Origin: JARFQH01 sp041299015
Lineage (GTDB): Bacteria; Desulfobacterota; Desulfobacteria; Desulfobacterales; SG8-13
Length of the DNA stretch: 64,000 nucleotides
NCBI GenBank assembly: GCA_041299015.1
Contig: JBFYWB010000084.1
Coordinates: 1-64,000 of the forward strand
Direction of reading: 5' to 3'
Both the position numbers and the translations under genes were made by a program. Positions within the stretch are counted from its first letter, which is position 1. Every line of letters begins with the position of its first letter. Positions 23,205 to 30,328 of this stretch are shown piece after piece. The notes beneath the pieces were generated by a model that was not told where the DNA came from, searched no databases, and saw only the letters and a program-made list of their open reading frames with translations.

Positions 23205-23390
23205 TCAAATCACATTGCCGATCAGGTAGTTCTCCAGGTTCTCACGGCTTCGGTTGGGCATCTCTTCCAACTTCTGTTTACAGTTGGCACAGACGCAGAG
23301 GTGCTTTTCGTTGAGGTAAACCTGACCGTTGCATGGTTTTTCGCCGCACAGATCACAGACGGCCGTCCTGTCGGCGATTTTTTCGTACAT
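23205..23390 (-). CDS. small four-cysteine zinc-binding protein
   Basis: A 61-residue protein with CDLCGEKPC near residue 12 and CVCANCKQKLEEM near residue 32, so two pairs of cysteines can form a zinc or iron site. The C-terminal half is helical and charged. It has a very good ribosome site, GGAGGTGGCG, right before the ATG. It is encoded upstream of nothing obvious: its downstream neighbour on the left is the convergent racemase gene, and the universal stress protein gene lies upstream in the same direction with 65 bases between. I do not recognise the family; a regulatory or redox-sensing role beside the stress protein is a guess. Confidence 0.7.
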   Translation of the reverse strand: MYEKIADRTAVCDLCGEKPCNGQVYLNEKHLCVCANCKQKLEEMPNRSRENLENYLIGNVI

Positions 23391-23455
23391 GGCGCCACCT
23401 CCGCTCGATTACGGTTCCCCGGTGTTGACGTTGCGGCCGCAATGACGGCGGTCGG

Positions 23456-24397
23456 TTAACCGCTCACCACCCAGACGGTCTGCTCGTTGATGAGCTGGAC
23501 CAGTTTCATCGGCACCCTTCCTATGGGGAAGGTCTTCACGTTCGATACCCCCCGACGCCCGACGACGATGGTGCCGAAGCCGCCGTGAAGGGCCTGAGCG
23601 AAAAGGGTGCCGCCGCGGGTGGCCATGCCGGAGATCACCTTGACCGATATCCTATCGGAAGGAATACCGGCTGCTTCCAGGGAGTCAACGGCCTTTTCAA
23701 ACACCGGCACCATGGCCTTGCGGGAACGCATCTCCTGGCGGGCGGCGGCCTCGCCGGCGGATGGATCCGATCCGGGGTCCCAATCGGGTTCCGGGTTGCG
23801 AATGGCATGAAACAGCGTGATCTCTGCCGGGCTTCCTGAAAGCATTCGGCCGACATGGTCGACCACGCGCGCGGCAAAAGGCGAGGCGTCGATGCAAGCG
23901 AGCACCCGCCGGCAATCCGGCCGACCGTCCACCAGCCACAGAGTGACCTCGGAAAGGGCGGGCACCAGCTTGCCGGCCACGCTGCCCATCACCAGCCGTG
24001 TAATCGGGTTGCGGCCGGTCTTTCCGAACGCAACGGCCCGGTATCCGCGGCGGGCTTCCTTAAGGATGTCCCGGGCAATCCCTTCCTGTCGGGGCTGAAT
24101 GACGGCCCGGACGGCCTCGGCCGGGAACCCGCTGTCAAACAGCAATTGACGGGCATCGTCCATGAAGACCTTTATTGCGGCTTGACGGCGGATCAGCCAC
24201 TCCCGGCCCAATTCGTTGCCCGACGATTCGGTTGTCGCCCTGAGATCCCAGAAACTCTCCGGGACGGGCGAGAGCACGTGGAAGAGGGTCACATCGGTTG
24301 ATCTCGGCGCGCATATACCCGCCACATAGCGCACGACCTCCAGCGATTGTTCGGAGCCGTCGACGGCCGCCAGCAGCTTTTGTTTCACGGATGCCAT
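23456..24397 (-). CDS. tandem universal stress protein (two UspA domains)
   Basis: A 313-residue cytoplasmic protein with two UspA folds. The first (residues 4-155) begins KLLAAVDGSEQSLEVVRYV and ends with GKTGRNPITRLVMGSVAGKLV, the G-x2-G-x9-G-(S/T) ATP-binding pattern. The second (residues 160-313) begins RRVLACIDASPFAARVVDHV and has VVGRRGVSNVKTFPIGRV, where the nucleotide loop is altered. So the first domain may bind ATP and the second may not. CAGGAGGAG precedes the ATG at 24397. It is next to superoxide dismutase and may respond to oxygen or starvation stress. The transcript probably continues into the small zinc protein gene. Confidence 0.9.
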   Translation of the reverse strand: MASVKQKLLAAVDGSEQSLEVVRYVAGICAPRSTDVTLFHVLSPVPESFWDLRATTESSGNELGREWLIRRQAAIKVFMDDARQLLFDSGFPAEAVRAVIQPRQEGIARDILKEARRGYRAVAFGKTGRNPITRLVMGSVAGKLVPALSEVTLWLVDGRPDCRRVLACIDASPFAARVVDHVGRMLSGSPAEITLFHAIRNPEPDWDPGSDPSAGEAAARQEMRSRKAMVPVFEKAVDSLEAAGIPSDRISVKVISGMATRGGTLFAQALHGGFGTIVVGRRGVSNVKTFPIGRVPMKLVQLINEQTVWVVSG

Positions 24398-24774
24398 GCT
24401 TCTCCTCCTGCCCTCCAGGGCCATTCACCCTTCGGGCGCACAGCCGTATAAAGGGGTTTAAACGCGGGGGCCCGATTGCCTGCCACAAACTATTCTGCAA
24501 AACGGATACCATCGCCTTTCGAAATGGCGGCACGACGCCAACTGCCCGATACGTCTTTAATATCCAGATTTTCGGCCGAATCCCGCCGGAGTGGTTACCG
24601 GGAGCGGCTGTCGATTTTTTTTACAGATTGGAAATTGCTGACGAAAGATCAAGAAGACGGAAGGAGCATTTTTTGTGCGGAAGGGGCCATGCCGCTGAGA
24701 ACGGCAATGACAATTAAAGCCCGTGCCAAGATCGGAAAGCCATGAGTGCTCTGTACGAACGTTGTTCTTGGAAA
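24398..24774. other. intergenic region with possible plus-strand transcript
   Basis: No protein gene is supported. The minus-strand promoter of the stress-protein gene should be here. The plus strand ends in a strong terminator (next feature) although no plus-strand gene precedes it for more than 1.4 kb, so a small RNA of unknown start may be encoded between about 24,600 and 24,800. An 18-codon frame (ATG 24690) with a GGAAGGGG site is present but too short to call. Confidence 0.4.
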
Positions 24775-24803
24775 GGGCGGGGAATCTCCCCGCCCATTTT
24801 TTC
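24775..24803 (+). terminator. rho-independent terminator
   Basis: A perfect stem, GGGCGGGGA / TCCCCGCCC, with a 3-base loop is followed by ATTTTTTCG on the plus strand. On the minus strand it is followed only by TTTCC, so it is a weaker terminator for the superoxide dismutase gene, which ends just to its right. The plus-strand strength is unexplained by any gene. Confidence 0.75.
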
Positions 24804-24805
24804 GT

Positions 24806-25408
24806 TTATCGACTTTTATTGTAATGCGCGTTGATCCGCTCCCAGTCGATCACATTGAAGAAGGCCTCGATGTATTCCGGCCGGCGGTTCTGGTATTTGA
24901 GGTAGTAGGCATGCTCCCACACATCCAGCCCCAGAACCGGCGTCTGCCCGCGGCTCAGCGGGCTGTCCTGGTTCGCGGTGGTGACGATCTCCAACCGGCC
25001 GTTGCCCACAACCAGCCAAGCCCAGCCGCTGCCGAACAGCAACGCCGCCGATGTTGAAAATTCTTTCTTGAACGGCTCGAAACCGCCGAACCTCTCCTTG
25101 ATGGCATCGGCCACCGGTCCGCCGAAGGATGCGTTTTTTTTCAGGGTCGGCCAGAAAAACGAGTGGTTGGCATGGCCGCCCCCGTGGTTTCTGACGGCGG
25201 TTCTGATTTTTTCAGGGATTTTGTCCAGCATCTTGAGCAATTCTTCGACGCTGTAATTTTTGAGTTCGGGATCATCGCCGATGGCGGCATTCAGTTTGTC
25301 GACGTAGGTCTGATGATGCTTCGTATGATGAATCTCCATGGTTCGCGCATCGATGTAAGGTTCCAGCGCGTCGTATGCGTAAGGTAGTTTTGGTAGTGTA
25401 TGTGACAT
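24806..25408 (-). CDS. sodB: superoxide dismutase (Fe/Mn)
   Basis: A 200-residue Fe/Mn superoxide dismutase. Metal ligands are in MEIHHTKHHQTYV near residue 23, GGHANHSFFW near 77 and LDVWEHAYYLKY near 162, with the conserved GSGWAWLVV near 122. No signal peptide, so it is cytoplasmic. AGGAGAAAAAACG precedes the ATG at 25408, which sets the start against a longer open frame. It disproportionates superoxide to oxygen and peroxide, complementing the superoxide reductase encoded at the left of the window; having both is common in sulfate reducers that meet oxygen. Iron versus manganese cannot be told with confidence. Confidence 0.95.
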   Translation of the reverse strand: MSHTLPKLPYAYDALEPYIDARTMEIHHTKHHQTYVDKLNAAIGDDPELKNYSVEELLKMLDKIPEKIRTAVRNHGGGHANHSFFWPTLKKNASFGGPVADAIKERFGGFEPFKKEFSTSAALLFGSGWAWLVVGNGRLEIVTTANQDSPLSRGQTPVLGLDVWEHAYYLKYQNRRPEYIEAFFNVIDWERINAHYNKSR

Positions 25409-25725
25409 CGTTTTTTCTCCTGTATGGTGGCACAGTCCCCGCAGGGACCGGTTCGTCGAATATCGAAGAAAGCCACGTTTCGGCCGCCGCAGCCGCAAAT
25501 CGGGATGCGAGCGCCAAAGCGTTTTCAAATCACGCGGCTATTGGAAATATAACGACGATCGACCGTCTCTCAAGTCGGGAAGGGGCGGAAGATGAGGGAT
25601 GGCGTTTTGACCTCACGAAAGCCCGGCGGGCATCGCCGTTGCGCGGCATACCAGGGGATCTGCTCTTCGTGCCGACAATGAACAGCTGCGCCCGCTGCGG
25701 CGACGGGCGCGGGACCGGCTTTGGG
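25409..25725. other. region upstream of sodB
   Basis: A 317-base stretch that should hold the sodB promoter. I see a short hairpin (GGTCCC TGCG GGGAC on the minus strand, around 25435-25451) in the putative leader, and no convincing promoter boxes, genes or known regulatory RNA. Confidence 0.35.
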
Positions 25726-26490
25726 TTACCGGTGTGTCCATCCGGCCCGCATCACCAAGTCCGCCTGGCGATAACTGTCCATGTTGCCGATATCGAGCCG
25801 CTTGGCATCGATCTTGATTGCCGTCACCGGTTCTTTGCGGCACAGGTAATCGATGAAATGGCCCGGTGCGTCGACCGGACCGGCGGCATCCAGAAAATCC
25901 GCCAACCTCTCGCGCGCGCTGGGCCGCAGAAAATAAAGCGGTGGGCAGAACCAGCCGGGCAGCGGGTTGTCCGGTTTTTCGAGCATTCCTAAAACCCGGT
26001 CGCTTACACCGAAAACCGGCACTCCAGTTCGTCTGTGCGCCTGCGGATCGTGCTCCGCCAGCGCAATGAGGCAGTGAGTGGTGCCGCTCAAAAAATACCG
26101 CCACGGCTGGGCAATATGAAAGAGATAAATATTGTCTCCGGCGGAAACCAGGTAGGCACCGGACCGGCCGGCCTGGCGCAAGACCAGCCGCAGGTCCGAG
26201 CAGGCACCGAGACGACTTTCTGCCCCGGTCGCGCCGTCATTGTGAAGTTCAAGGGTGATGTTTCGCGCCGACAGACGGGCAAGCCAGCCGCGGCTCCAGT
26301 CTTCGAAACGATCGATGTGTTTGGCGTTGGTGACGATATGGACTGCGTCGATTTCCGTCAGGTCGAGGACCTGTTCCATCAGGTAATCGAGCACGGGCCG
26401 GCCGGCGACGGGCAGCAACGGCTTGGGGAAATCACGGGTGAGGGGGTACATGCGGGTGGCAAATCCGGCACACAGAAAGACCGCCAACAT
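25726..26490 (-). CDS. sugar nucleotidyltransferase (NTP-transferase family)
   Basis: A 254-residue nucleotidyltransferase. The nucleotide-binding loop at the N-terminus, LCAGFATRMYPLTRDFPKPLLP, has the G-x-G-T/A-R-M/L ... KPLLP pattern of glucose-1-phosphate thymidylyl/uridylyl-type enzymes, with GFATRM replacing the common GGxGTR. HIVTNAKH near residue 51, SAGDNIYLF near 115 (the D of the metal site) and the late IGNMDSYRQAD near 237 also fit. It would make an NDP-sugar for cell envelope polymers or cofactors. AGAGGACC lies before the ATG. It stands alone upstream of sodB, so the sugar cannot be deduced. Confidence 0.85.
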   Translation of the reverse strand: MLAVFLCAGFATRMYPLTRDFPKPLLPVAGRPVLDYLMEQVLDLTEIDAVHIVTNAKHIDRFEDWSRGWLARLSARNITLELHNDGATGAESRLGACSDLRLVLRQAGRSGAYLVSAGDNIYLFHIAQPWRYFLSGTTHCLIALAEHDPQAHRRTGVPVFGVSDRVLGMLEKPDNPLPGWFCPPLYFLRPSARERLADFLDAAGPVDAPGHFIDYLCRKEPVTAIKIDAKRLDIGNMDSYRQADLVMRAGWTHR

Positions 26491-26912
26491 CGGTGAGGTC
26501 CTCTCTCATCCTGTTTGACCTTGCCAGCGGTCGACTCTTGGCATTATTCCACGCAGCAGGATGCCCCGTCGTTTTTTTATAGGGCCTTCGGTCCGAATAA
26601 AGTGGAATTCGTTATGTTGGTTGCGATCCCCCGAATTTTCTTATTATGATCTATCCCAGATCGCCGTCAGGTTCAAGATCCATTTCGTACTGATAGTGAA
26701 ACGCTCAAAGCATATAACAATTATGTTTGTAACGCTCTAATTTATTTCATTATTGTATATTCATAATTTTATTATTACACTTTTGTATATTCATTCCGCC
26801 ACGATGTTTTTGGGACCATCAAATTTAAAAGCATTATTTCATAGGGTTATTCCGAATACGCCACTGGCGCGCCATGTGGCACGGACCCTGCTTGGTTAGT
26901 GCGGGATAACCT
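26491..26912. other. AT-rich region upstream of nifA
   Basis: A 422-base region markedly richer in A and T than its surroundings, particularly 26,680-26,830. It separates the leftward nucleotidyltransferase from nifA and should contain promoters for both. A pair of 12-bp direct repeats is listed separately. No gene, sigma-54 element with correct GG/GC spacing or terminator was found. Confidence 0.5.
26753..26794 (+). repeat. direct repeat TTGTATATTCAT x2 upstream of nifA
   Basis: Two identical 12-bp copies at 26753-26764 and 26783-26794, starting exactly 30 bp apart, about three helical turns, so both would face the same side of the DNA. They lie 119 bases before the nifA start. They may be binding sites for a regulator of nifA. 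Confidence 0.5.
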
Positions 26913-28448
26913 ATGGACCTGCTATTGCGAAAAAACGAAGAACTCTCCGCCATCTTGGAGGTCAGCTGCGTGCTGACGGCCTCCTTCGACCTGGAGAAAA
27001 ACCTGGCGGCGGCCATGGAAATCCTCTCCTCGCACTTGGAGATGCAGCGCGGATGTGTTTTCCTCCTGGACCCGGTTTCCAGGAAACTTCGGATTGTCGC
27101 GGCCCACGGACTATCACGCCAGGCCATCCGCCGCGGTAAATACCGCATCGGCGAAGGAATCGTGGGCCAGGTGATTGCATCCGGCGAGCCGATGTTTGTC
27201 CCCAACATCGGGGATGAACCCAAATTTTTGAACAAGACGGACTCGCGGCTCCAGAAGAGCGGGGTGTCGTTTCTGTGCATGCCGATCGCCCTGGATGGCG
27301 CGATCCTGGGCGTCATCAGCGTCGATCGAATTTACATGGTCGAGCACGGCAACGTTGACGATGACCTGCGTGTGCTTCGTATCATCGCCTCCCTCATCGC
27401 CCAGTTTGTGAAGCTCTGGGAACTTTTCATCAAAGCAGAAAACGAGTGCGGCGTGTTGCGGTCTCAACTGACGGAAAAATTCAGCCTTCCCAACATCGTG
27501 GGAGAGTCACGGCCCCTGCAACAGGTTCTAAAGAGCGTTAAAAAAGTAGCCGCCACCGACACCACGGTCATTCTACTCGGTGAAAGCGGAACCGGCAAGG
27601 AGCTCATCGCCCAAACGCTTCACTATCAGAGTCACCGGGCCAAGGGCCAGTTCGTTCCCGTCAATCTGGCGGCCCTGCCGGAAAACCTGATCGAAGTCGA
27701 GCTGTTTGGTGTCGAAAAGGGAGCTTACACCGGGGCAACCGCTCGGCGCATCGGCCGTTTCGAACATGCCGACAGGGGCACCCTGTTCTTGGACGAAATT
27801 GGCGAACTGCCCCTGGCCCTGCAGGTCAAACTGTTGCGGGTGCTCCAGGAGAAAACCTTCGAGCGCATCGGCTCCTCTCGCCCGATTCATGTTGACACCC
27901 GGGTCGTCGCAGCCACCCACCGCAACCTCATTGACGAAGTCAGGCGAGGGCATTTCAGGGAAGACCTGTATTGGCGGTTGAACGTCGTTCCGATCGTACT
28001 GCCGCCGCTGAGGGAGAGAATCACGGACATACCGCCTCTGCTGAACCACTACCTCGAAAAGTTTAACCGTACTCACGACCGCAAGGTTCGTTTCGAAGCG
28101 AAAACAATTGACGTTCTTTCGGCCTACCCCTGGCCGGGCAACGTTCGCGAACTGGCCAACACGGTTGAACGGCTCGTGATCATGACCGAATCCAGCTCGC
28201 TCACCCCTTTCGATCTGCCGCTTGCCATTACGAGCGCCGGAACCAACATCGCACCCACCGCTTGCGACAGCGAGGCCGACCTGACCGGATTGAACAGCGA
28301 GGTCGCAGTGCTCGAACGGCGGCGCATCATTCAGGCCCTGAAAACAAGTGATCGCATCCAGCAAAGAGCCGCCAGGACGCTTGGGATCAGTCCCCGCCAA
28401 CTCGGTTACCGCATAAAGAAATACAACATCGACCTGCGAAACTTATAG
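26913..28448 (+). CDS. nifA: NifA-type sigma-54-dependent activator of nitrogen fixation
   Basis: A 511-residue activator. Residues 15-165 form a GAF sensor domain. The AAA+ domain (about 192-425) has Walker A GESGTGKE (223-230), the sigma-54-contacting loop GAYTGA (270-275) in which the usual F is Y, and Walker B TLFLDEIGELP (290-300). The C-terminal Fis-type helix-turn-helix is RAARTLGISPRQLGYRIKKY near residues 482-501. The linker after the AAA+ domain has one cysteine only, so it lacks the metal-binding Cys motif of oxygen-sensing NifA proteins; no nifL is near. It lies 220 bases before nifH, with a sigma-54 element between. Confidence 0.88.
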   Translation: MDLLLRKNEELSAILEVSCVLTASFDLEKNLAAAMEILSSHLEMQRGCVFLLDPVSRKLRIVAAHGLSRQAIRRGKYRIGEGIVGQVIASGEPMFVPNIGDEPKFLNKTDSRLQKSGVSFLCMPIALDGAILGVISVDRIYMVEHGNVDDDLRVLRIIASLIAQFVKLWELFIKAENECGVLRSQLTEKFSLPNIVGESRPLQQVLKSVKKVAATDTTVILLGESGTGKELIAQTLHYQSHRAKGQFVPVNLAALPENLIEVELFGVEKGAYTGATARRIGRFEHADRGTLFLDEIGELPLALQVKLLRVLQEKTFERIGSSRPIHVDTRVVAATHRNLIDEVRRGHFREDLYWRLNVVPIVLPPLRERITDIPPLLNHYLEKFNRTHDRKVRFEAKTIDVLSAYPWPGNVRELANTVERLVIMTESSSLTPFDLPLAITSAGTNIAPTACDSEADLTGLNSEVAVLERRRIIQALKTSDRIQQRAARTLGISPRQLGYRIKKYNIDLRNL

Positions 28449-28459
28449 GTCGACATTAA

Positions 28460-28473
28460 TGTAGCGATCTACA
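28460..28473. promoter_or_regulatory. dyad TGTAG-N4-CTACA upstream of nifH
   Basis: TGTAGCGATCTACA has 5-bp inverted arms. It is placed 124 bases before the -24 element of nifH, where activator sites are normally found. The classical NifA site is TGT-N10-ACA; here the spacing is N8, so this may be a variant NifA site or another regulator's site. Confidence 0.45.
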
Positions 28474-28596
28474 AAAGTGTCGCACACATATTGTCGGTCG
28501 CCGGTTCGGCAACTTCATTCCGGCGGCGGGGCGACTATTCATTTTTCCTTATGGTTCCGTTATCTTTCCTGATCCGCCGATCCCATTTCGTATTGA

Positions 28597-28612
28597 TGGC
28601 ATGCTTATTGAA
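28597..28612 (+). promoter_or_regulatory. sigma-54 (-24/-12) promoter of nifH
   Basis: TGGCATGCTTATTGAA matches the TGGCAC-N5-TTGCA consensus with the GG at -24 intact and the -12 GC changed to GA. The spacing is right. It would start transcription near 28624, giving a 45-base leader to nifH. A NifA-type activator gene lies just upstream, which strengthens the call. Confidence 0.65.
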
Positions 28613-28668
28613 AACGTATGCCAGCAGTATCGCAACCCGTAAACATCCCGAAAGGAGCAAAAAGAAAA

Positions 28669-29493
28669 ATGCGTAAAATAGCCATCTACGGTAAGGGCGG
28701 CATCGGCAAGTCGACCACCACGCAGAACACAGTGGCCGGACTGGCCGAGATGGGTAAAAAAATCATGGTCGTCGGCTGCGACCCCAAGGCGGACTCGACC
28801 CGACTGCTCTTGAACGGCTTGGCCCAACGAACCGTTTTGGACACCCTCAGAGAAGAAGGCGAAGACGTCGAGCTGGATGACGTACGGAAAAAGGGGTACG
28901 GCGGCACGATGTGCACCGAGTCGGGCGGCCCGGAGCCGGGTGTCGGCTGCGCCGGCCGCGGTATCATCACTTCCATCAACCTTCTCGAACAGCTAGGTGC
29001 TTACGCCGATAGTGAAAGCCTGGATTATGTCTTTTATGATGTACTGGGGGACGTGGTCTGCGGTGGCTTTGCCATGCCCATTCGGGAAGGCAAAGCCCAG
29101 GAGATCTACATCGTTGTCTCCGGTGAAATGATGGCCATGTATGCGGCCAACAACATCTGCAAGGGAATCGTTAAATTCGCCGAAGCCGGCGGTGTCAGGT
29201 TGGGGGGCTTGATCTGCAACAGCCGCAAGGTGGACAACGAACTGGAGATGATATTGGCGCTGGCTGACAGGCTGGGCACCCAAATGATCCATTTTATTCC
29301 CCGCGACAACATGGTCCAGCGCGCCGAGATCAATCGCAAGACCGTTATCGAATTTGACGCCACTCACGCTCAGGCGGATGAATACCGCACATTGGCGAAG
29401 AAGATCGACGCCAATGAAATGCGCGTCATTCCCTCACCGCTGGCGATCGACGAACTTGAAAAGCTGCTCATCGAATACGGCATCGCTGCTTAG
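28669..29493 (+). CDS. nifH: nitrogenase iron protein (dinitrogenase reductase)
   Basis: A 274-residue ATPase that passes electrons to the MoFe protein and helps mature its cofactor. The P-loop GKGGIGKST is at residues 8-16. The [4Fe-4S] ligands are C94 in GVGCAGRG and C131 in DVVCGGFAMP. R97 is the arginine that is ADP-ribosylated in some organisms. AAAGGAG precedes the ATG at 28669; an in-frame start 51 bases earlier is rejected. It is the first gene of the nif operon with a sigma-54 element upstream. The following nifI genes mark the group of nif clusters found in methanogens, clostridia and sulfate reducers. Confidence 0.98.
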   Translation: MRKIAIYGKGGIGKSTTTQNTVAGLAEMGKKIMVVGCDPKADSTRLLLNGLAQRTVLDTLREEGEDVELDDVRKKGYGGTMCTESGGPEPGVGCAGRGIITSINLLEQLGAYADSESLDYVFYDVLGDVVCGGFAMPIREGKAQEIYIVVSGEMMAMYAANNICKGIVKFAEAGGVRLGGLICNSRKVDNELEMILALADRLGTQMIHFIPRDNMVQRAEINRKTVIEFDATHAQADEYRTLAKKIDANEMRVIPSPLAIDELEKLLIEYGIAA

Positions 29494-29529
29494 TCCCTTT
29501 CCCAAACCGTCTCTTTTAATGAGGAGAAA

Positions 29530-29892
29530 ATGAAAATGATTATGATCCGTTCCATCGTCCGTCCCGAAAAGGTTGACAACGTGCTGGCGGCCCTCATGGA
29601 GGCCGGATTCCCCGGCGTGACCAAAATGTCCGTGGTGGGACGCGGTAAGCAGCGCGGCATCAAGATCGGGGAGATCACCTACGACGAGATTCCAAAGGAA
29701 ATGCTGCTCACCGTGGTCAAAAACAACGACAAGGAGTTCGCCATTCGAACCATTATCAAAGCCGCCCGCACCGGGGAAAAGGGTGCCTTCGGTGACGGTA
29801 GGATCTTCGTCGTGCCAGTAGAAGAGACTTACACCATCAGCTCCGGCATCAAAGAGACCGCCGACGGCAAGACAGAAGAGGTGAAGATATGA
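29530..29892 (+). CDS. nifI1: PII-family nitrogenase switch-off protein NifI1
   Basis: A 120-residue PII protein. It begins KMIMIRSIVRPEKVDNVLAA and contains MSVVGRGKQRGIKIG, where GlnB has its start of the T-loop; the short T-loop EITYDEIPKE replaces the uridylylated Tyr segment. The C-terminal ATP-binding part has RTGEKGAFGDGRIFVVPV. With NifI2 it binds and blocks NifDK when fixed nitrogen is sufficient, the effect being relieved by 2-oxoglutarate. GAGGAG precedes the ATG, and its last codons overlap the start of nifI2 by four bases, fitting a two-subunit complex. Location between nifH and nifD is diagnostic. Confidence 0.95.
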   Translation: MKMIMIRSIVRPEKVDNVLAALMEAGFPGVTKMSVVGRGKQRGIKIGEITYDEIPKEMLLTVVKNNDKEFAIRTIIKAARTGEKGAFGDGRIFVVPVEETYTISSGIKETADGKTEEVKI

Positions 29893-30269
29893 AAGAGCTG
29901 ATGGCCATCGTACGCATGAACATGATGAACAAAACCAAGCGCGCACTGGCCGATGCCGGACTGGGGTCCGTTACCGCCCGGGATGCACTGGGGCGCGGCA
30001 AAGGCATCGTCGACTTGCAGCTGCTAAAGGGTGCCGAACGCGGTTATGAAGAAGCTATTGCCCAGTTGGGCCAGAGCCAGCGGCTCATCCCCAAGCGCGC
30101 CTTGCTGATAGTCGTCAACGACGAACTGGTGGAAAAAGCCGTCAAGACAATCATCAGGACCAATCGCACCGGCAAATCGGGTGATGGCATGATTGTCGTG
30201 ATGCCCTGTCGGGAGGCTGTCCGGGTGCGCACCGGGGAGCGAGGAGAGGACACGCTGGATGACGGCTGA
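29889..30269 (+). CDS. nifI2: PII-family nitrogenase switch-off protein NifI2
   Basis: A 126-residue PII protein, partner of NifI1. The start MKELMAIVRMNMMNKTKRAL and the core ALGRGKGIVD are NifI2-like. The T-loop region (KGAERGYEEAIAQLGQSQ) is longer and different from NifI1, as in the group where NifI2 contacts nitrogenase and senses 2-oxoglutarate. The C-terminal TIIRTNRTGKSGDGMIVVMP binds ATP. Its start codon lies inside the end of nifI1. A charged tail of about 12 residues follows the PII fold. Together they provide fast post-translational control of the nitrogenase encoded by the next genes, which matters because no draT/draG is seen here. Confidence 0.95.
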   Translation: MKELMAIVRMNMMNKTKRALADAGLGSVTARDALGRGKGIVDLQLLKGAERGYEEAIAQLGQSQRLIPKRALLIVVNDELVEKAVKTIIRTNRTGKSGDGMIVVMPCREAVRVRTGERGEDTLDDG

Positions 30270-30328
30270 TGCCCACCGTTAAAAAAAGCTGAATTCACAT
30301 CATCCCGATTATAGATAGGAGAACTTCC

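Noticed and set aside
22980..23459. Plus-strand 159-codon frame after the racemase gene
   Set aside because: It runs antisense through the small four-cysteine gene, which has a strong ribosome site, and its own product has no motif.
26538..26555. TGGCAT ... CACGCA as a sigma-54 promoter upstream of nifA
   Set aside because: The GG-to-GC distance is one base too long for a sigma-54 promoter and no sigma-54 dependence of nifA is expected.
28460..28494. TGT and ACA triplets upstream of nifH as a classical NifA site
   Set aside because: No TGT-N10-ACA pair exists there; available spacings are N8 or shorter, so it is reported only as a dyad.
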